From Actinomycetes bacterium (GTDB taxonomy: Bacteria > Actinomycetota > Acidimicrobiia > Acidimicrobiales > Acidimicrobiaceae), in NCBI GenBank assembly GCA_021822605.1, contig JAKAQL010000004.1, forward strand, positions 22,171-86,170: 64,000 nt of DNA, in the 5' to 3' direction. Both the position numbers and the translations under genes were made by a program. Under the pieces are notes generated by a model. It was not told the origin of the DNA. It saw only the letters and a program-made list of their open reading frames with translations, and did no database searches. This document shows, piece by piece, positions 17,660-27,147 of this stretch; position 1 is the first letter of the stretch, and each line of letters begins with the position of its first letter.

Positions 17660-19408
17660 ATGGTCGATCGCAAAGATTCCCATGATGAGCAGTTGACCGC
17701 CCAGGAGCGGCAGACGGTTGATGCGCTTCAAGTGGAGGTACAAGAATTACGGCGCCGAGTGAAGGATGCACCCTCTCGGGAGCGTGCGTTGGAAGAGAAA
17801 CTCCTTGAAGTATCGGGGGCACTCGCGCAGCTTCAGGCAAAGAACGAGAAGTTGACCTTCACACTGCAACAGGCGCGAGAGCACATCGCGAACCTGCGTG
17901 AAGAGGTTGAGAAGCTAACACAGCCACCAGCCGCCTATGGGGTGTTTATCGGGATGAATGACGACGAAACGGTGGACATCATCTCGTCCGGGCGAAAGAT
18001 GAAGGTTGCTGTGCACCCGGACATCGTCCTTGAGGATCTGCGGCACGGGCAAGAGGTGACGCTGAATGAGTCCTTTGCTGTGATTGGTGTGCGAGACCCT
18101 GACCGAAGTGGTGAGGTTGCCACGGTGAAGGATGTTCTGGAGGATGGAGAGCGGGTCATTGTTGTGGGCCGTGGCGATGACGAACGTGTCGCTCTCTTGA
18201 GTGGCGTCTTACGTGGCAGGAGAGTTCGGGTCGGCGACAGCGTGATGGTGGACCCACGATCCTCGATGGTGCTTGAGCTCTTACCAAAGCCGGAGGTGGA
18301 GGAGCTCGCACTTGAAGAGGTACCTGACATTAGCTACTCCGATATTGGTGGACTCGACCATCAAATCGAAGAGATACAGGACGCCGTTGAACTGCCCTTC
18401 CTGTACCGCGACCTGTTCTCAAGCTATCGACTCCCGGCTCCGAAGGGTATCCTGTTGTACGGCCCTCCGGGCTGCGGTAAAACGTTGATCGCTAAGGCGG
18501 TGGCGAACTCGTTAGCGAAGAAAATTGAGCAAACCTCGGGCCGGAGCGTGAAGAGCTACTTCCTGAATGTCAAGGGTCCTGAGCTGTTGAATAAGTATGT
18601 GGGTGAGACCGAACGCCAAATCCGATTGATATTCCAGCGCGCGCGTGAAAAGGCGGAGGAGGGCATGCCGGTCATCGTCTTCTTCGATGAGATGGACTCA
18701 CTTTTCCGGACGCGTGGGAGTGGAATTAGTTCAGACATGGAGTCAACAGTCGTGCCGCAGCTGCTAGCGGAGATCGATGGAGTTGAGACGCTCCGGAACG
18801 TTATCGTGATTGGAGCATCGAATCGTGAGGATCTGATCGACCCTGCGATTCTAAGACCGGGTCGTTTGGATGTGAAAATCAAGATTCAACGCCCTGACGT
18901 CACGGCGGCAAACCAAATATTTTCGCGGTATCTCACCGCCGATCTGCCTCTCGATAAAAGCGAAGTGGATCGGCTCGGGAATGGCGATGCCCAGATTGCC
19001 ATCCAACGGATGATCGAAAAAACGGTAGAGACCATGTACGCAGCCACCGATGCAAACCGCTTCTTGGAGGTCACCTATCAGAATGGTGAGAAAGAGGTGC
19101 TCTACTTCAAGGACTTCTCGTCTGGCGCAATGATCGAGAATATTGTACGGCGAGCTAAGAAGCTTGCGATTAAGCGAGAGATCGCAGGTGAACCTCCTGG
19201 AATCAACCAAGATGATCTGTTGGTCTCGATCGCCAAGGAGTTTAAGGAGCACGAGGATCTCCCTAACACGACCAATCCAGACGATTGGGCGAAAATCTCA
19301 GGCAAGAAGGGGGAGCGAATTGTCTTCATGCGCATCCTCCTCTCCCAGGAGGAGGGTTCAGAGGGTGGTCGTGCGATCGAGCGAGTCGCTACCGGGCAGT
19401 ATCTCTAA
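17660..19408 (+). CDS. arc: Proteasome-associated AAA ATPase ARC/Mpa
   Basis: Hexameric ATPase that recognises Pup-tagged proteins, unfolds them and feeds them into the 20S proteasome. Regions in order: N-terminal coiled coil (about residues 20-75) that binds Pup, OB-fold interdomain, then an AAA module with Walker A GPPGCGKT and Walker [13 protein letters not shown]. The C-terminus ends GQYL, the docking tail for the proteasome alpha ring. The ATG at 17660 follows GGAGG; the frame reaches back to 17645. Length 582 aa is typical. Dop follows after 50 bp. Confidence 0.97.
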   Translation: MVDRKDSHDEQLTAQERQTVDALQVEVQELRRRVKDAPSRERALEEKLLEVSGALAQLQAKNEKLTFTLQQAREHIANLREEVEKLTQPPAAYGVFIGMNDDETVDIISSGRKMKVAVHPDIVLEDLRHGQEVTLNESFAVIGVRDPDRSGEVATVKDVLEDGERVIVVGRGDDERVALLSGVLRGRRVRVGDSVMVDPRSSMVLELLPKPEVEELALEEVPDISYSDIGGLDHQIEEIQDAVELPFLYRDLFSSYRLPAPKGILLYGPPGCGKTLIAKAVANSLAKKIEQTSGRSVKSYFLNVKGPELLNKYVGETERQIRLIFQRAREKAEEGMPVIVFFDEMDSLFRTRGSGISSDMESTVVPQLLAEIDGVETLRNVIVIGASNREDLIDPAILRPGRLDVKIKIQRPDVTAANQIFSRYLTADLPLDKSEVDRLGNGDAQIAIQRMIEKTVETMYAATDANRFLEVTYQNGEKEVLYFKDFSSGAMIENIVRRAKKLAIKREIAGEPPGINQDDLLVSIAKEFKEHEDLPNTTNPDDWAKISGKKGERIVFMRILLSQEEGSEGGRAIERVATGQYL

Positions 19409-19458
19409 GGATCAGCGATGGATTGTCTCTAAGGAGCAGTGGGGTCGAAGGAGGAGTG

Positions 19459-20952
19459 ATGTCAATACCAAAAGTACTCGGCATTGAGACTGAATATGGG
19501 ATTGTCGTTGCTGGCGCCCCAGACGCAAACCCGATCACGACATCGTCTATGTTGATCAACGCCTACATCTCAGCACTATCTGAGCGGGTTGAGTGGGATT
19601 TTGTCGACGAGTCGCCTGGTGTTGATGCTCGTGGCTTCTCGCTCGAGGGTGGCTCAGGGATCGAGCTGGACACCCACTTGGTCAATGCGGTGCTGACAAA
19701 CGGGGCGCGGCTCTACGTCGACCACGCGCATCCGGAGTACTCCTCTCCAGAATGCATCTCTCCGTCCCAGGCACTCCTCTACGACAAAGCCGGCGAGGAG
19801 ATTGTGATTCGCGCCATGATGAACGCCAAACGGCTGCTTCCCAAGGGTCAAGAGATCGTGGCCTACAAGAATAACTCTGATCGAAAGGGCAACTCCTATG
19901 GTTGTCATGAGAACTACCTTGTCGATCGGAGCATTCCCTTTCAAAAGGTGGTAGCCGAACTCGTCCCCTTTTTTGTGACACGACAGGTCATTATTGGAGC
20001 CGGTAAAGTGGGCTCTGAGTTTCCAGGTAAGTCGGCCTCAAAGGTCCTGTTTCAGCTTTCGCAACGGGCTGACTTCTTCGAGGAGGAGGTTGGCCTCGAG
20101 ACGACGTTGAAGCGGCCCATCATCAATACCCGAGATGAGCCCCATTCCGATGGTCAACGCTTCCGGCGACTGCATGTTATTCTGGGTGACGCTAACCTCT
20201 CGGAGACCTCGACCTGGTTAAAGCTGGGTCTTACCGCTATCGTGTTGGCGATGATCGAAGATGGATTCCTGGAGGATCTGAAGATCGAGCTGGCAGACCC
20301 GGTGTCGTCGTTACGAGAAATCTCGTGGGATCCGTCACTGACACAGACGGTGCTACTCCGGGATGGACGACGTCTCACTGCTCTTGAGATCCAGCAGGCA
20401 TATCTTGAGCATGCCATCGAGCATGCCGAGCACTATGGGATGAGTTATCTCGGAAATGATTTCGATGGTCCTGCGCTCTTAGCTGAATGGGAGCGTATCC
20501 TTGGCGCGCTAGAGGATGATTCGATGAGGCTGGCTGACACGCTCGACTGGGTGGCAAAGTGGCAGGTAGTCCAGGGTTACCAGCAGCGACACGGTGCGGA
20601 CAGCCAAGATCCTCGCCTCGCGGCCATCGATCTCCAGTATCACGACATGCGCCCCCAGAAATCGCTTTTTCGCCGCCTACCGATGAGGCGGCGGCTCGAA
20701 GACATGACGATAACAACCGCGGTGACGAACCCTCCGCCCGATACTCGTGCCTATTTTCGGGGGACCTGCCTAGCTCGTTTCCCTGGCTCCATCGCAGCGG
20801 CCAACTGGGATTCCATCATCTTCGACCTAGGCACCGATCCCCTGCGGCGCGTCCCAATGATGGACCCATTGCGCGGGACAGAGGGCCATGTCGGCGAACT
20901 GCTGCGTCGTGTGAAGAGTGCTGCTGAGTTGGTCGAGGCATTAGGTTCATAA
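19459..20952 (+). CDS. dop: Pup deamidase/depupylase Dop
   Basis: Glutamine-synthetase-like enzyme that converts the C-terminal Gln of Pup to Glu and can also remove Pup from substrates. The N-terminus VLGIETEYGIV carries the catalytic/nucleotide-binding glutamates, and ARLYVDHAHPEYSSPE is the conserved active-site segment shared with PafA. The start at ATG 19459 follows AAGGAGGAG; the longer frame upstream overlaps arc. 497 aa is the usual size. It precedes pup by 31 bp, and that Pup ends in Gln, so Dop activity is needed here. Confidence 0.96.
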   Translation: MSIPKVLGIETEYGIVVAGAPDANPITTSSMLINAYISALSERVEWDFVDESPGVDARGFSLEGGSGIELDTHLVNAVLTNGARLYVDHAHPEYSSPECISPSQALLYDKAGEEIVIRAMMNAKRLLPKGQEIVAYKNNSDRKGNSYGCHENYLVDRSIPFQKVVAELVPFFVTRQVIIGAGKVGSEFPGKSASKVLFQLSQRADFFEEEVGLETTLKRPIINTRDEPHSDGQRFRRLHVILGDANLSETSTWLKLGLTAIVLAMIEDGFLEDLKIELADPVSSLREISWDPSLTQTVLLRDGRRLTALEIQQAYLEHAIEHAEHYGMSYLGNDFDGPALLAEWERILGALEDDSMRLADTLDWVAKWQVVQGYQQRHGADSQDPRLAAIDLQYHDMRPQKSLFRRLPMRRRLEDMTITTAVTNPPPDTRAYFRGTCLARFPGSIAAANWDSIIFDLGTDPLRRVPMMDPLRGTEGHVGELLRRVKSAAELVEALGS

Positions 20953-20983
20953 CTAGGATAAAGTGCAAAGATGAGGTGGATGT

Positions 20984-21178
20984 ATGGCTGAACGTGAACA
21001 AGTGCGAAAATCGTCGTCCAATCGGGAGGATGTCGTCGAGGAGGAGGCTGCTCCATCGACGGAGCGCTCCGAACAGCTCAAAGCTGAGCTTGATGATATT
21101 CTTGACGAGATCGACGAAGTTCTCGAGGATAACGCGGAAGAGTTTGTCCGTAACTATGTCCAAAAGGGCGGACAGTAG
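20984..21178 (+). CDS. pup: Prokaryotic ubiquitin-like protein Pup
   Basis: A 64-aa, highly acidic, largely disordered modifier. The C-terminal half (ILDEIDEVLEDNAEEFVRNY) forms the helix that pairs with the Mpa/ARC coiled coil. The protein ends VQKGGQ, so it is the Gln-ending form that must be deamidated before ligation to substrate lysines. A GAGGTGGA ribosome-binding site precedes the ATG. It is short enough to be missed by gene finders, but its position between dop and prcB and its ending leave little doubt. Confidence 0.97.
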   Translation: MAEREQVRKSSSNREDVVEEEAAPSTERSEQLKAELDDILDEIDEVLEDNAEEFVRNYVQKGGQ

Positions 21179-21213
21179 AGACTGCTGGCCGATGAAGAGA
21201 GAGGCGGTAGGCG

Positions 21214-22020
21214 TTGGCGCTGCCATTGTTTGAAGTAGCTCGGGATCCGGGCCCGGATTTTTGTGGCCTATTGGGCCTCTTGGATGAACGGGGTACGCAG
21301 ATGGTCGGTCAATCGACTCCGGTGGCGATCCAGGGTGTTCCTCACGGCACGACAATCGCCGCTGTGCGATTCCGCGATGGTGTCGTGATCGCTGGTGATC
21401 GCCGAGCTACCGAGGGTAACATCATTGCGAATCGAACCATTGAAAAAGTGTTCCCTGCGGATCGCTTCTCGGCCGTGGCGATCGCCGGAGCGGCTGGGCC
21501 AGCGATCGAGATGGTTCGCCTCTTTCAGGTGCAGCTTGAGCATTATGAGAAGGTTGAGGGGACGGTGCTCTCCCTAGAGGGCAAGGCGAATCAGCTTGCC
21601 CAGATGATTCGCTCGAATCTGGGCATGGCAATGCAGGGGCTGGCGGTCATCCCGCTCTTTGCGGGTTGGGATCTCCATCGAAATCAAGGCAGGATCTTCA
21701 CCTACGACATTGCCGGAGGTAAGTATGAAGAGGAGGCGTTCTACTCCACTGGCTCTGGTGGTCGAGATGCCCGCGCAACGCTTCGACTTGGTTTCCGTCC
21801 GGGGATGAGTCGCGATGATGTCGTCCGTTTGGCTACCAAGGCCCTTTTTGAGGCAGCCCAGGAAGACTCGGCCACTGGGGGTCCGGACCTGCTCCGCGGC
21901 ATTTTCCCGGTCATTGGGGTTATCGATGCCTCCGGGTACCAACGAGTTGGCGATGACGAACTCGTCACCCTCGCTCGTGAACTAGAGACGGAGTTGACGA
22001 CAAGGAGACAGCCAGAATGA
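21214..22020 (+). CDS. prcB: Proteasome subunit beta PrcB
   Basis: Catalytic beta subunit of the 20S proteasome. A propeptide of 45 residues ends in VPHG and autocleavage would expose Thr46 of TTIAAVRF as the N-terminal nucleophile; GDRRAT and the [14 protein letters not shown] region are typical of the family. The TTG at 21214 gives an N-terminus (MALPLFE) resembling that of mycobacterial PrcB, so I keep it in preference to the internal ATG at 21301. It overlaps prcA by 4 bp (ATGA). Confidence 0.96.
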   Translation: MALPLFEVARDPGPDFCGLLGLLDERGTQMVGQSTPVAIQGVPHGTTIAAVRFRDGVVIAGDRRATEGNIIANRTIEKVFPADRFSAVAIAGAAGPAIEMVRLFQVQLEHYEKVEGTVLSLEGKANQLAQMIRSNLGMAMQGLAVIPLFAGWDLHRNQGRIFTYDIAGGKYEEEAFYSTGSGGRDARATLRLGFRPGMSRDDVVRLATKALFEAAQEDSATGGPDLLRGIFPVIGVIDASGYQRVGDDELVTLARELETELTTRRQPE

Positions 22021-22703
22021 GCATGCCCTTCTATGTAGCTCCTGAACAGATGATGAAGGATCGTGCCGACTATGCTCGCAAAGGTATTGCTCGTGGGCGT
22101 GCGCTGATCGGCGCTGTTTATCAGGTCGGAGTCCTGTTGTGTGCCGAGAACCCTTCACGTTCGCTGCATAAGGTCTCTGAGATCTACGACCGAATTGCCT
22201 TCGCGGGTGTCGGCAAGTACAACGAGTTTGACCAGTTGCGAGTGGCGGGCATTCGACATGCGGACACCAAGGGGTTTGCTTATGCTCGTGACGATGTCGA
22301 TGCAAGAAGCCTGGCCAACCTCTACGCGCAGTACCTCGGTCAGGTCTTCACCCACGAGGTCAAGCCATTGGAGGTAGAGATTTTGGTCGCCGAGCTCGGT
22401 GCAGCTGGTAGGGAGTCCCAGCTCTTCCATATCCTTTATGATGGTACCGTCGTTGACGAGCAGCATTTCGCGGTGATAGGCGGGGATTCTGATGCCATCG
22501 CTGAGCGTTTCGCAGGAGCGTACTCTAGTGACTGGAACCTCCAGGATGCCCTGAGGGCCTGCGTCGCCGCTCTGAGCGAGGAGGAGCACCAGCTGCATTA
22601 CGAGGATCTTGAGGTAGCGGTCCTCGAGGATCGTGGCGAACGACGAACATTTCGTAGGATTGCCGGTGGCGAGCTGCAGAGTTTGGTCGGTGATCCTGGT
22701 TGA
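22017..22703 (+). CDS. prcA: Proteasome subunit alpha PrcA
   Basis: Alpha subunit forming the outer gating rings of the 20S proteasome, where ARC docks. The N-terminus [20 protein letters not shown] is the gate-forming segment characteristic of actinobacterial PrcA. Lacks a catalytic threonine, as expected. 228 aa. ATGA overlap with prcB upstream and a 4-bp overlap with pafA downstream imply translational coupling. Confidence 0.96.
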   Translation: MSMPFYVAPEQMMKDRADYARKGIARGRALIGAVYQVGVLLCAENPSRSLHKVSEIYDRIAFAGVGKYNEFDQLRVAGIRHADTKGFAYARDDVDARSLANLYAQYLGQVFTHEVKPLEVEILVAELGAAGRESQLFHILYDGTVVDEQHFAVIGGDSDAIAERFAGAYSSDWNLQDALRACVAALSEEEHQLHYEDLEVAVLEDRGERRTFRRIAGGELQSLVGDPG

Positions 22704-24073
22704 GCAGGGTGCCTGAGCTGGGTCGTAGGATTTTTGGAATCGAGAACGAGTACGGCGTTACCTGTACCCTGCGAGGTCAGCGCCGTTTGAGTCCAGACGA
22801 GGTAGCCAGGTATCTGTTCCGACGAGTCGTCAGCTGGGGACGGTCCTCAAATGTGTTCCTCGAAAACGGTGCTCGTCTGTATCTCGATGTGGGTAGCCAT
22901 CCTGAGTATGCGACCCCAGAATGTGACAGCCTTGAGGACCTTATCAGCCATGACAAGGCTGGTGAACTGATCCTTGAGTCCCTTGCTTACTCCGCTGAGG
23001 TGAGAATGCGAGAGGAGGGTATTCGTGGGTCGGTCTACCTTCTCAAGAACAATACGGATTCCGCGGGCAACTCCTATGGCTGTCATGAGAACTTCTTGAC
23101 CTTGCGGGTCGATGATCTTTCCAGGCTTGTGGAGGTTCTTATCCCCTTCCTGGTGACTCGGCAGATCTATGCAGGGGCTGGGAAGGTGCTGCTCACCTCG
23201 CGGGGCCCGGTGTATACCCTCTCGCAACGAGCGGAGCATATCTGGGAGGGGGTATCGTCTGCGACGACTCGGTCACGTCCGATCATCAATACCCGCGACG
23301 AACCCCACGCGGATGCTGAGCGCTTTCGTCGACTGCATGTCATAGTTGGTGACTCCAACATGTCCCAGTGGGCCACTTTTTTGAAGGTAGGGGCGATGTC
23401 ACTGGTGCTTCGCCTGTTGGAACATGACGTTGTCTTGCGCGATCTCTCCATGGAAAACCCTATTCGCGCGATCCGGGAGATCTCACACGACCCCACCTTG
23501 ACGAAACGCGTTCGTCTGGTCAACGGTCGTGAGATGACGGCCCTCGAGATCCAGGAGAGCTACTACGAGCGCGCGTTACGCTTCAGCGCCAATCATTCGA
23601 TTCCACCTGATGAGCAGCGGGCGCTGGTGATGTGGGGAGAGGCCTTAGAGGCGTTGCGTATCGATCCCATGCAGCTTGACGGACGCGTCGATTGGGTGAC
23701 GAAGTATCGGCTGATCGAGGAGTACAGGGCACGACATGATCTGCCGCTTTCGCATCCGCAGGTATCCCTCGTTGATCTTCAGTACCACGATATTAACCGT
23801 AGTCGCAGTGTCTACTACAAGCTGGTCGAGCATGGTCGCACCGTGGAGCTGGTCGATGAGGCTCGTATCAAGCGCGCGGTCGATGTTCCTCCGCAGACGA
23901 CGCGTGCCCGGCTGCGAGGGGAGTTCATCGCTGCTGCGAAGGCCCACCACCGTGATTACACGGTAGATTGGGTGCACCTGAAGCTCAACGACCAGGCGCA
24001 ACGGACGGTGATGTTGAAGGACCCATTTGCGTCATACGATGACAGGGTAGAGAGGTTAATAGCAGGTCTATGA
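22700..24073 (+). CDS. pafA: Pup-protein ligase PafA
   Basis: Glutamine-synthetase-like ligase that joins the gamma-carboxylate of the Pup C-terminal Glu to substrate lysines using ATP. N-terminal [11 protein letters not shown] contains nucleotide-binding glutamates, and [17 protein letters not shown] holds the catalytic acid. A paralogue of Dop, shorter (457 aa) and lacking the Dop insertion after the first strand. GTG start overlapping prcA; overlaps lepB by 4 bp, which ties signal peptidase into the same transcript. Confidence 0.96.
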   Translation: MSRVPELGRRIFGIENEYGVTCTLRGQRRLSPDEVARYLFRRVVSWGRSSNVFLENGARLYLDVGSHPEYATPECDSLEDLISHDKAGELILESLAYSAEVRMREEGIRGSVYLLKNNTDSAGNSYGCHENFLTLRVDDLSRLVEVLIPFLVTRQIYAGAGKVLLTSRGPVYTLSQRAEHIWEGVSSATTRSRPIINTRDEPHADAERFRRLHVIVGDSNMSQWATFLKVGAMSLVLRLLEHDVVLRDLSMENPIRAIREISHDPTLTKRVRLVNGREMTALEIQESYYERALRFSANHSIPPDEQRALVMWGEALEALRIDPMQLDGRVDWVTKYRLIEEYRARHDLPLSHPQVSLVDLQYHDINRSRSVYYKLVEHGRTVELVDEARIKRAVDVPPQTTRARLRGEFIAAAKAHHRDYTVDWVHLKLNDQAQRTVMLKDPFASYDDRVERLIAGL

Positions 24074-24669
24074 CAGAGCAGACGACCGACGAGACGGCTC
24101 CCAAGGTCGGGGGTGGTCATTCGGCCCAACCAAAACGTCATTCGCTACGCAACTGGCTTATCGTGATCGTAGTCGCACTGCTGGTCGCTCTTGGGGTGCG
24201 CGCCTATGCCTTCGAATCTTTCTTCGTCCCGTCGGGTTCGATGATACCGACGATTGAGATCGGTGATCATATGATCGTTGACAAGCTGAGCTACCACCTG
24301 CACTCGGTGGGTTTTGGTAATATCATTGTCTTTCACAAGCCCGCTGACGATCACACCAGCTCCGATATTCACTACCTTGTAAAGCGGGTGATCGGACTGC
24401 CCGGGCAGACCATTTGGTTTCACGACGGCGAGGTCTACATCAACGGAAAGCCGATTGCCGAGCCGTTTCTCCCCAAGGGGGTCAAGACGTATCCGATGAA
24501 TGAGGCCTCGTCGGTGCCGATCCACATTCCGAAGAATGAGTATTATGTTTTGGGCGATAACCGGGGTGACTCGGCAGATTCGCGAGTTTTTGGACCGATC
24601 CCAAGGTCGCTCATCGTGGGTCGGGTGATCTTGATCTACTGGCCGCTTTCGCAGTGGCGCTACTTCTAG
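24070..24669 (+). CDS. lepB: Signal peptidase I
   Basis: Membrane-anchored serine protease that removes Sec and Tat signal peptides. One N-terminal transmembrane helix ([19 protein letters not shown]) follows a cytoplasmic tail. The catalytic Ser lies in [12 protein letters not shown], the catalytic Lys in KRVIGLPG, and the [11 protein letters not shown] box is complete. 199 aa. ATGA overlap with pafA. Its stop codon lies within the first copy of a perfect 16-bp tandem duplication. Confidence 0.95.
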   Translation: MTEQTTDETAPKVGGGHSAQPKRHSLRNWLIVIVVALLVALGVRAYAFESFFVPSGSMIPTIEIGDHMIVDKLSYHLHSVGFGNIIVFHKPADDHTSSDIHYLVKRVIGLPGQTIWFHDGEVYINGKPIAEPFLPKGVKTYPMNEASSVPIHIPKNEYYVLGDNRGDSADSRVFGPIPRSLIVGRVILIYWPLSQWRYF

Positions 24670-24695
24670 ACGAGGATGGTTCTAGACGAGGATGG
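24664..24695. repeat. Perfect 16-bp tandem duplication spanning the lepB stop
   Basis: The unit TTCTAGACGAGGATGG occurs twice head to tail (24664-24679 and 24680-24695). The first copy supplies the TAG stop of lepB. Identity of the copies suggests a recent duplication. Confidence 0.9.
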
Positions 24696-24971
24696 TCTCC
24701 CAGTCGGGCATCGCGAGCAGAACCGAGATCAACTTCGTAAGAGGGGCAAGACGAGGTACGTCGCTGGCATTCCACGGGCTGTGGCGTGCCTGAGTACCTC
24801 TTGGAGAGGGGACGGGTTCTCGAACGTTCGCATTGAAAAATCCGTGTTCTTGCTGGCGGTCCCTGGGCTACACGAGAAACGCTCGAAAAATGCCAGATTG
24901 GGCTTAGTGTCGGGGTCGAACGTACCGATACCGGTAGTACTGGATGAAATCGAGGTGCGAAGGGAGTCGCA
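24670..24971. other. Gene-free interval after lepB
   Basis: About 300 bp. Apart from the second copy of the 16-bp duplication I see no gene, hairpin or promoter that I can support. A plus-strand open frame from 24676 runs into the next gene in a different frame and has no ribosome-binding site. Confidence 0.4.
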
Positions 24972-25313
24972 ATGCCTATCATTAGAGCTTCGTGTCCGAC
25001 GTGTGGGGACGTCGACATCGCGCCGAGCGCCATGACGGTGATGCTCTGTTCATCCAATGGTGAGGCGAGCTACGTGTTCCGATGTCCGAGCTGCACGATG
25101 GTGGTGTCCAAGGCTGTCGATAAACGCATCGTGGAGATTCTGGTCTCCTCCGGAGTCAAAATTCACTTCTGGCGACTACCTGACGAGTCTGAGGATGAGG
25201 TGGTTGGACCCCCAGTGAACTTCGACGATCTGTTGGTCTTCCATCAGCAGCTCGCCGACCCCACCTGGCTTGAGCGTCTGATTCGTTACAGCCAAGGAAA
25301 ATATGAGCAGTAG
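24972..25313 (+). CDS. Zinc-ribbon hypothetical protein
   Basis: A 113-aa protein with an N-terminal treble-clef-like or ribbon motif, CPTCGDV at about residues 8-14 and CPSC at about 38-41, likely binding one zinc ion. The C-terminal half is charged and has FDDLLVFHQQLADPTWLERL, which reads as a conserved helical tail. It resembles uncharacterised actinobacterial proteins of similar size. Function unknown. No operon partner is close. Confidence 0.75.
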   Translation: MPIIRASCPTCGDVDIAPSAMTVMLCSSNGEASYVFRCPSCTMVVSKAVDKRIVEILVSSGVKIHFWRLPDESEDEVVGPPVNFDDLLVFHQQLADPTWLERLIRYSQGKYEQ

Positions 25314-25689
25314 CGCTTGCCCTTGAGTGGCTCGGGGGTGTGTGCCTGGTGTTCGCTGGCCGAGGATCTACCCGTCACGGAGGGGATTTGCAGCGAGACA
25401 TGGGTGGTGTTGTTTGCTGCCGGTCATAGACCGCGCTGTTGTATTTTCTGAACCGGAACACTAGTCTGAGTGTGTGGGTAGATCCACTCACGGTAAGCAG
25501 TTGATCGTATGAGAGTCGTGGGCGACGGGTGATGCCGACTGCGTTCGAAGCGCTGTACGATCGAGTGAGTGGTCGATGGGCGATACGGTAGTTGGCGTAC
25601 GCGGTGAAGGCGGCTCCCATTCGGCCGTACCCTCGTGCTAGGCGAGGTGAGCGTTGGCGATGTGCTGTCGCCTGGGATTGGAGTGAGTA
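25314..25689. other. Intergenic region upstream of trpS
   Basis: About 375 bp. No intact gene. A minus-strand frame (25375-25620) is discussed separately as a possible relic. The trpS promoter should lie here, but no clear -35/-10 pair stands out. Confidence 0.35.
25375..25620 (-). pseudogene. Possible relic of a ComF-like phosphoribosyltransferase
   Basis: The minus-strand frame contains RLARGYGRMGA just upstream of its first ATG, then RRPRLSYDQLL and later YDRQQTTPP. The order and spacing loosely echo ComF motifs (an RGF-N-Q segment, an R-x-T-x-x-Q segment and the DDVVTTGAT loop), but each is degraded. The catalytic PRPP loop is not intact. This is an inference from weak similarity; the frame may simply be noise. 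Confidence 0.15.
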
Positions 25690-26712
25690 TTGGTAGTGGC
25701 CAAACGTGAGCGGATGCTTTCAGGTGTGCAGCCCACTGGGCAGGCGACGCTTGGCAACTTTCTCGGAGCTTTTCGCCAGTGGCGCGCCCAGCAGGAGGAG
25801 TATGAGAGTACCTTTCTGATCGTCGATGAGCACGCGCTCACGGTCGAACACAATCCAGTGGCATTGCGAGAGGGCACGCTGCAGATGGCAGCGCTCCTCT
25901 TTGCGATCGGTATTGATCCGATGCACTCGACGGTCGTGGTCCAGAGCCATGTCGCCGGGCATGCCCAGCTGGCTTGGCTGATGGAGTGCACTGCTACCTA
26001 CGGTGAACTCTCCAGGATGATTCAGTTTAAGGACAAGTCCAGAGGGTCTGCGATGGTGCGGGCTGGTCTGTTCACCTACCCAGCTCTGATGGCCGCAGAT
26101 ATCCTTCTGTATCAGACAGATCTGGTGCCTGTCGGAGAGGATCAGAGCCAACACATCGAACTGACGCGTACGGTCGCGACGCGCTTTAACCATGCGTACG
26201 GTCAAGTCTTTACCATTCCGCGGGCAGCGATTCCACCGCTGGCAGCGCGCGTCATGGATTTGAGCCACCCGGAGGCCAAGATGAGCAAGTCTTCTGCGGA
26301 TGGCCAGGGCAATATCTATCTGCTCGACACCGATGATCAGATCCGTAGGAAAATAGCGAAAGCCAAGACCGACCTCTTCAACGAAGTACTCTATGTGGAA
26401 GATGATCCAGAACGCGCAGGCGTGCGCAACTTGCTCGAGATCCTGGCAGCCCTGACCGATCGTGAGCCCAAGGATGTCGCTGCTGATTTTCAACGCTATG
26501 GCGACCTCAAGGAGGCGACTGCGACGGCGGTCATCGAGCAGCTGAGCCCGATTCGCGAGCGATATCGGGATTACGTTGCCGACCGGACCCAGCTCTCGTC
26601 CTGGTTGGCCATGGGGCGTGAGCGAGCGAGTGAGGTGGCCTCGCATACGTTAGCACGCGCCTACGAAGCCGTTGGTTTTTTGCCCAGCAAGGAGGTGAAA
26701 AATGGAGATTGA
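25690..26712 (+). CDS. trpS: Tryptophan--tRNA ligase
   Basis: Class I aminoacyl-tRNA synthetase charging tRNA-Trp. It has the ATP-binding GVQPTGQATLGNFLGA (HIGH-equivalent TLGN) near the start and the KMSKS loop in HPEAKMSKSSADG. The 340-aa length is normal. TTG at 25690 is spaced 6 bp from GGAG; GTG at 25696 and ATG at 25714 are alternatives. Its 3' end overlaps the TatA/B-like gene by 11 bp. Confidence 0.96.
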   Translation: MVVAKRERMLSGVQPTGQATLGNFLGAFRQWRAQQEEYESTFLIVDEHALTVEHNPVALREGTLQMAALLFAIGIDPMHSTVVVQSHVAGHAQLAWLMECTATYGELSRMIQFKDKSRGSAMVRAGLFTYPALMAADILLYQTDLVPVGEDQSQHIELTRTVATRFNHAYGQVFTIPRAAIPPLAARVMDLSHPEAKMSKSSADGQGNIYLLDTDDQIRRKIAKAKTDLFNEVLYVEDDPERAGVRNLLEILAALTDREPKDVAADFQRYGDLKEATATAVIEQLSPIRERYRDYVADRTQLSSWLAMGRERASEVASHTLARAYEAVGFLPSKEVKNGD

Positions 26713-27145
26713 TCCGATAAAGCTCGCCTTTGTAGCGATCGCTGCACTGGTGCTTCTTGGACCAGAACGACTCCCTCAGCTTGCAAAGAAGGCAGGCGAG
26801 CTGCTCGCGACGTTGCGCAACCACCGTGAGGCACTGACGAACCAGATCAATTCGGTAACGAATCTTCCGAACTCTGCTGTCGGTGGCTTTCTTGGCGAAA
26901 CACTGAAGACGGCAGGCACGGTGACGTCGATGTTCCAGCCCACTGGCATGGTCGGTTCGGTACTCCAACCGGCGAGGATGGTGAACTCGATGTTCCAACC
27001 CAGCACCCAGGCCCCCCACACACCGACTCGAGTCTCACGTACGCTTCAGGATCCGTCATCGTCTGATGGACAGGCGGATGCGAACGCGGCACGTTCCCTG
27101 GCGCCTAACCCTGGCTACACCCTTGGCTCTCCGGACCTGAACTAA
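26702..27145 (+). CDS. Sec-independent translocase TatA/TatB family protein
   Basis: Twin-arginine translocation component. One N-terminal helix (IKLAFVAIAALVLLGPERLP) ending in the LGPERLPQLAKKAGE hinge and amphipathic helix that define TatB (GPE form). The C-terminal half carries three decapeptide repeats at residues 74-83, 84-93 and 94-103 (VTSMFQPTGM, VGSVLQPARM, VNSMFQPSTQ). 147 aa. It overlaps trpS by 11 bp and precedes tatC by 2 bp, so TatB and TatC are made together. Confidence 0.9.
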   Translation: MEIDPIKLAFVAIAALVLLGPERLPQLAKKAGELLATLRNHREALTNQINSVTNLPNSAVGGFLGETLKTAGTVTSMFQPTGMVGSVLQPARMVNSMFQPSTQAPHTPTRVSRTLQDPSSSDGQADANAARSLAPNPGYTLGSPDLN

Positions 27146-27147
27146 TC

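Noticed and set aside
25720..26646. 308-codon minus-strand frame
   Set aside because: Antisense to trpS, whose catalytic motifs are clear.
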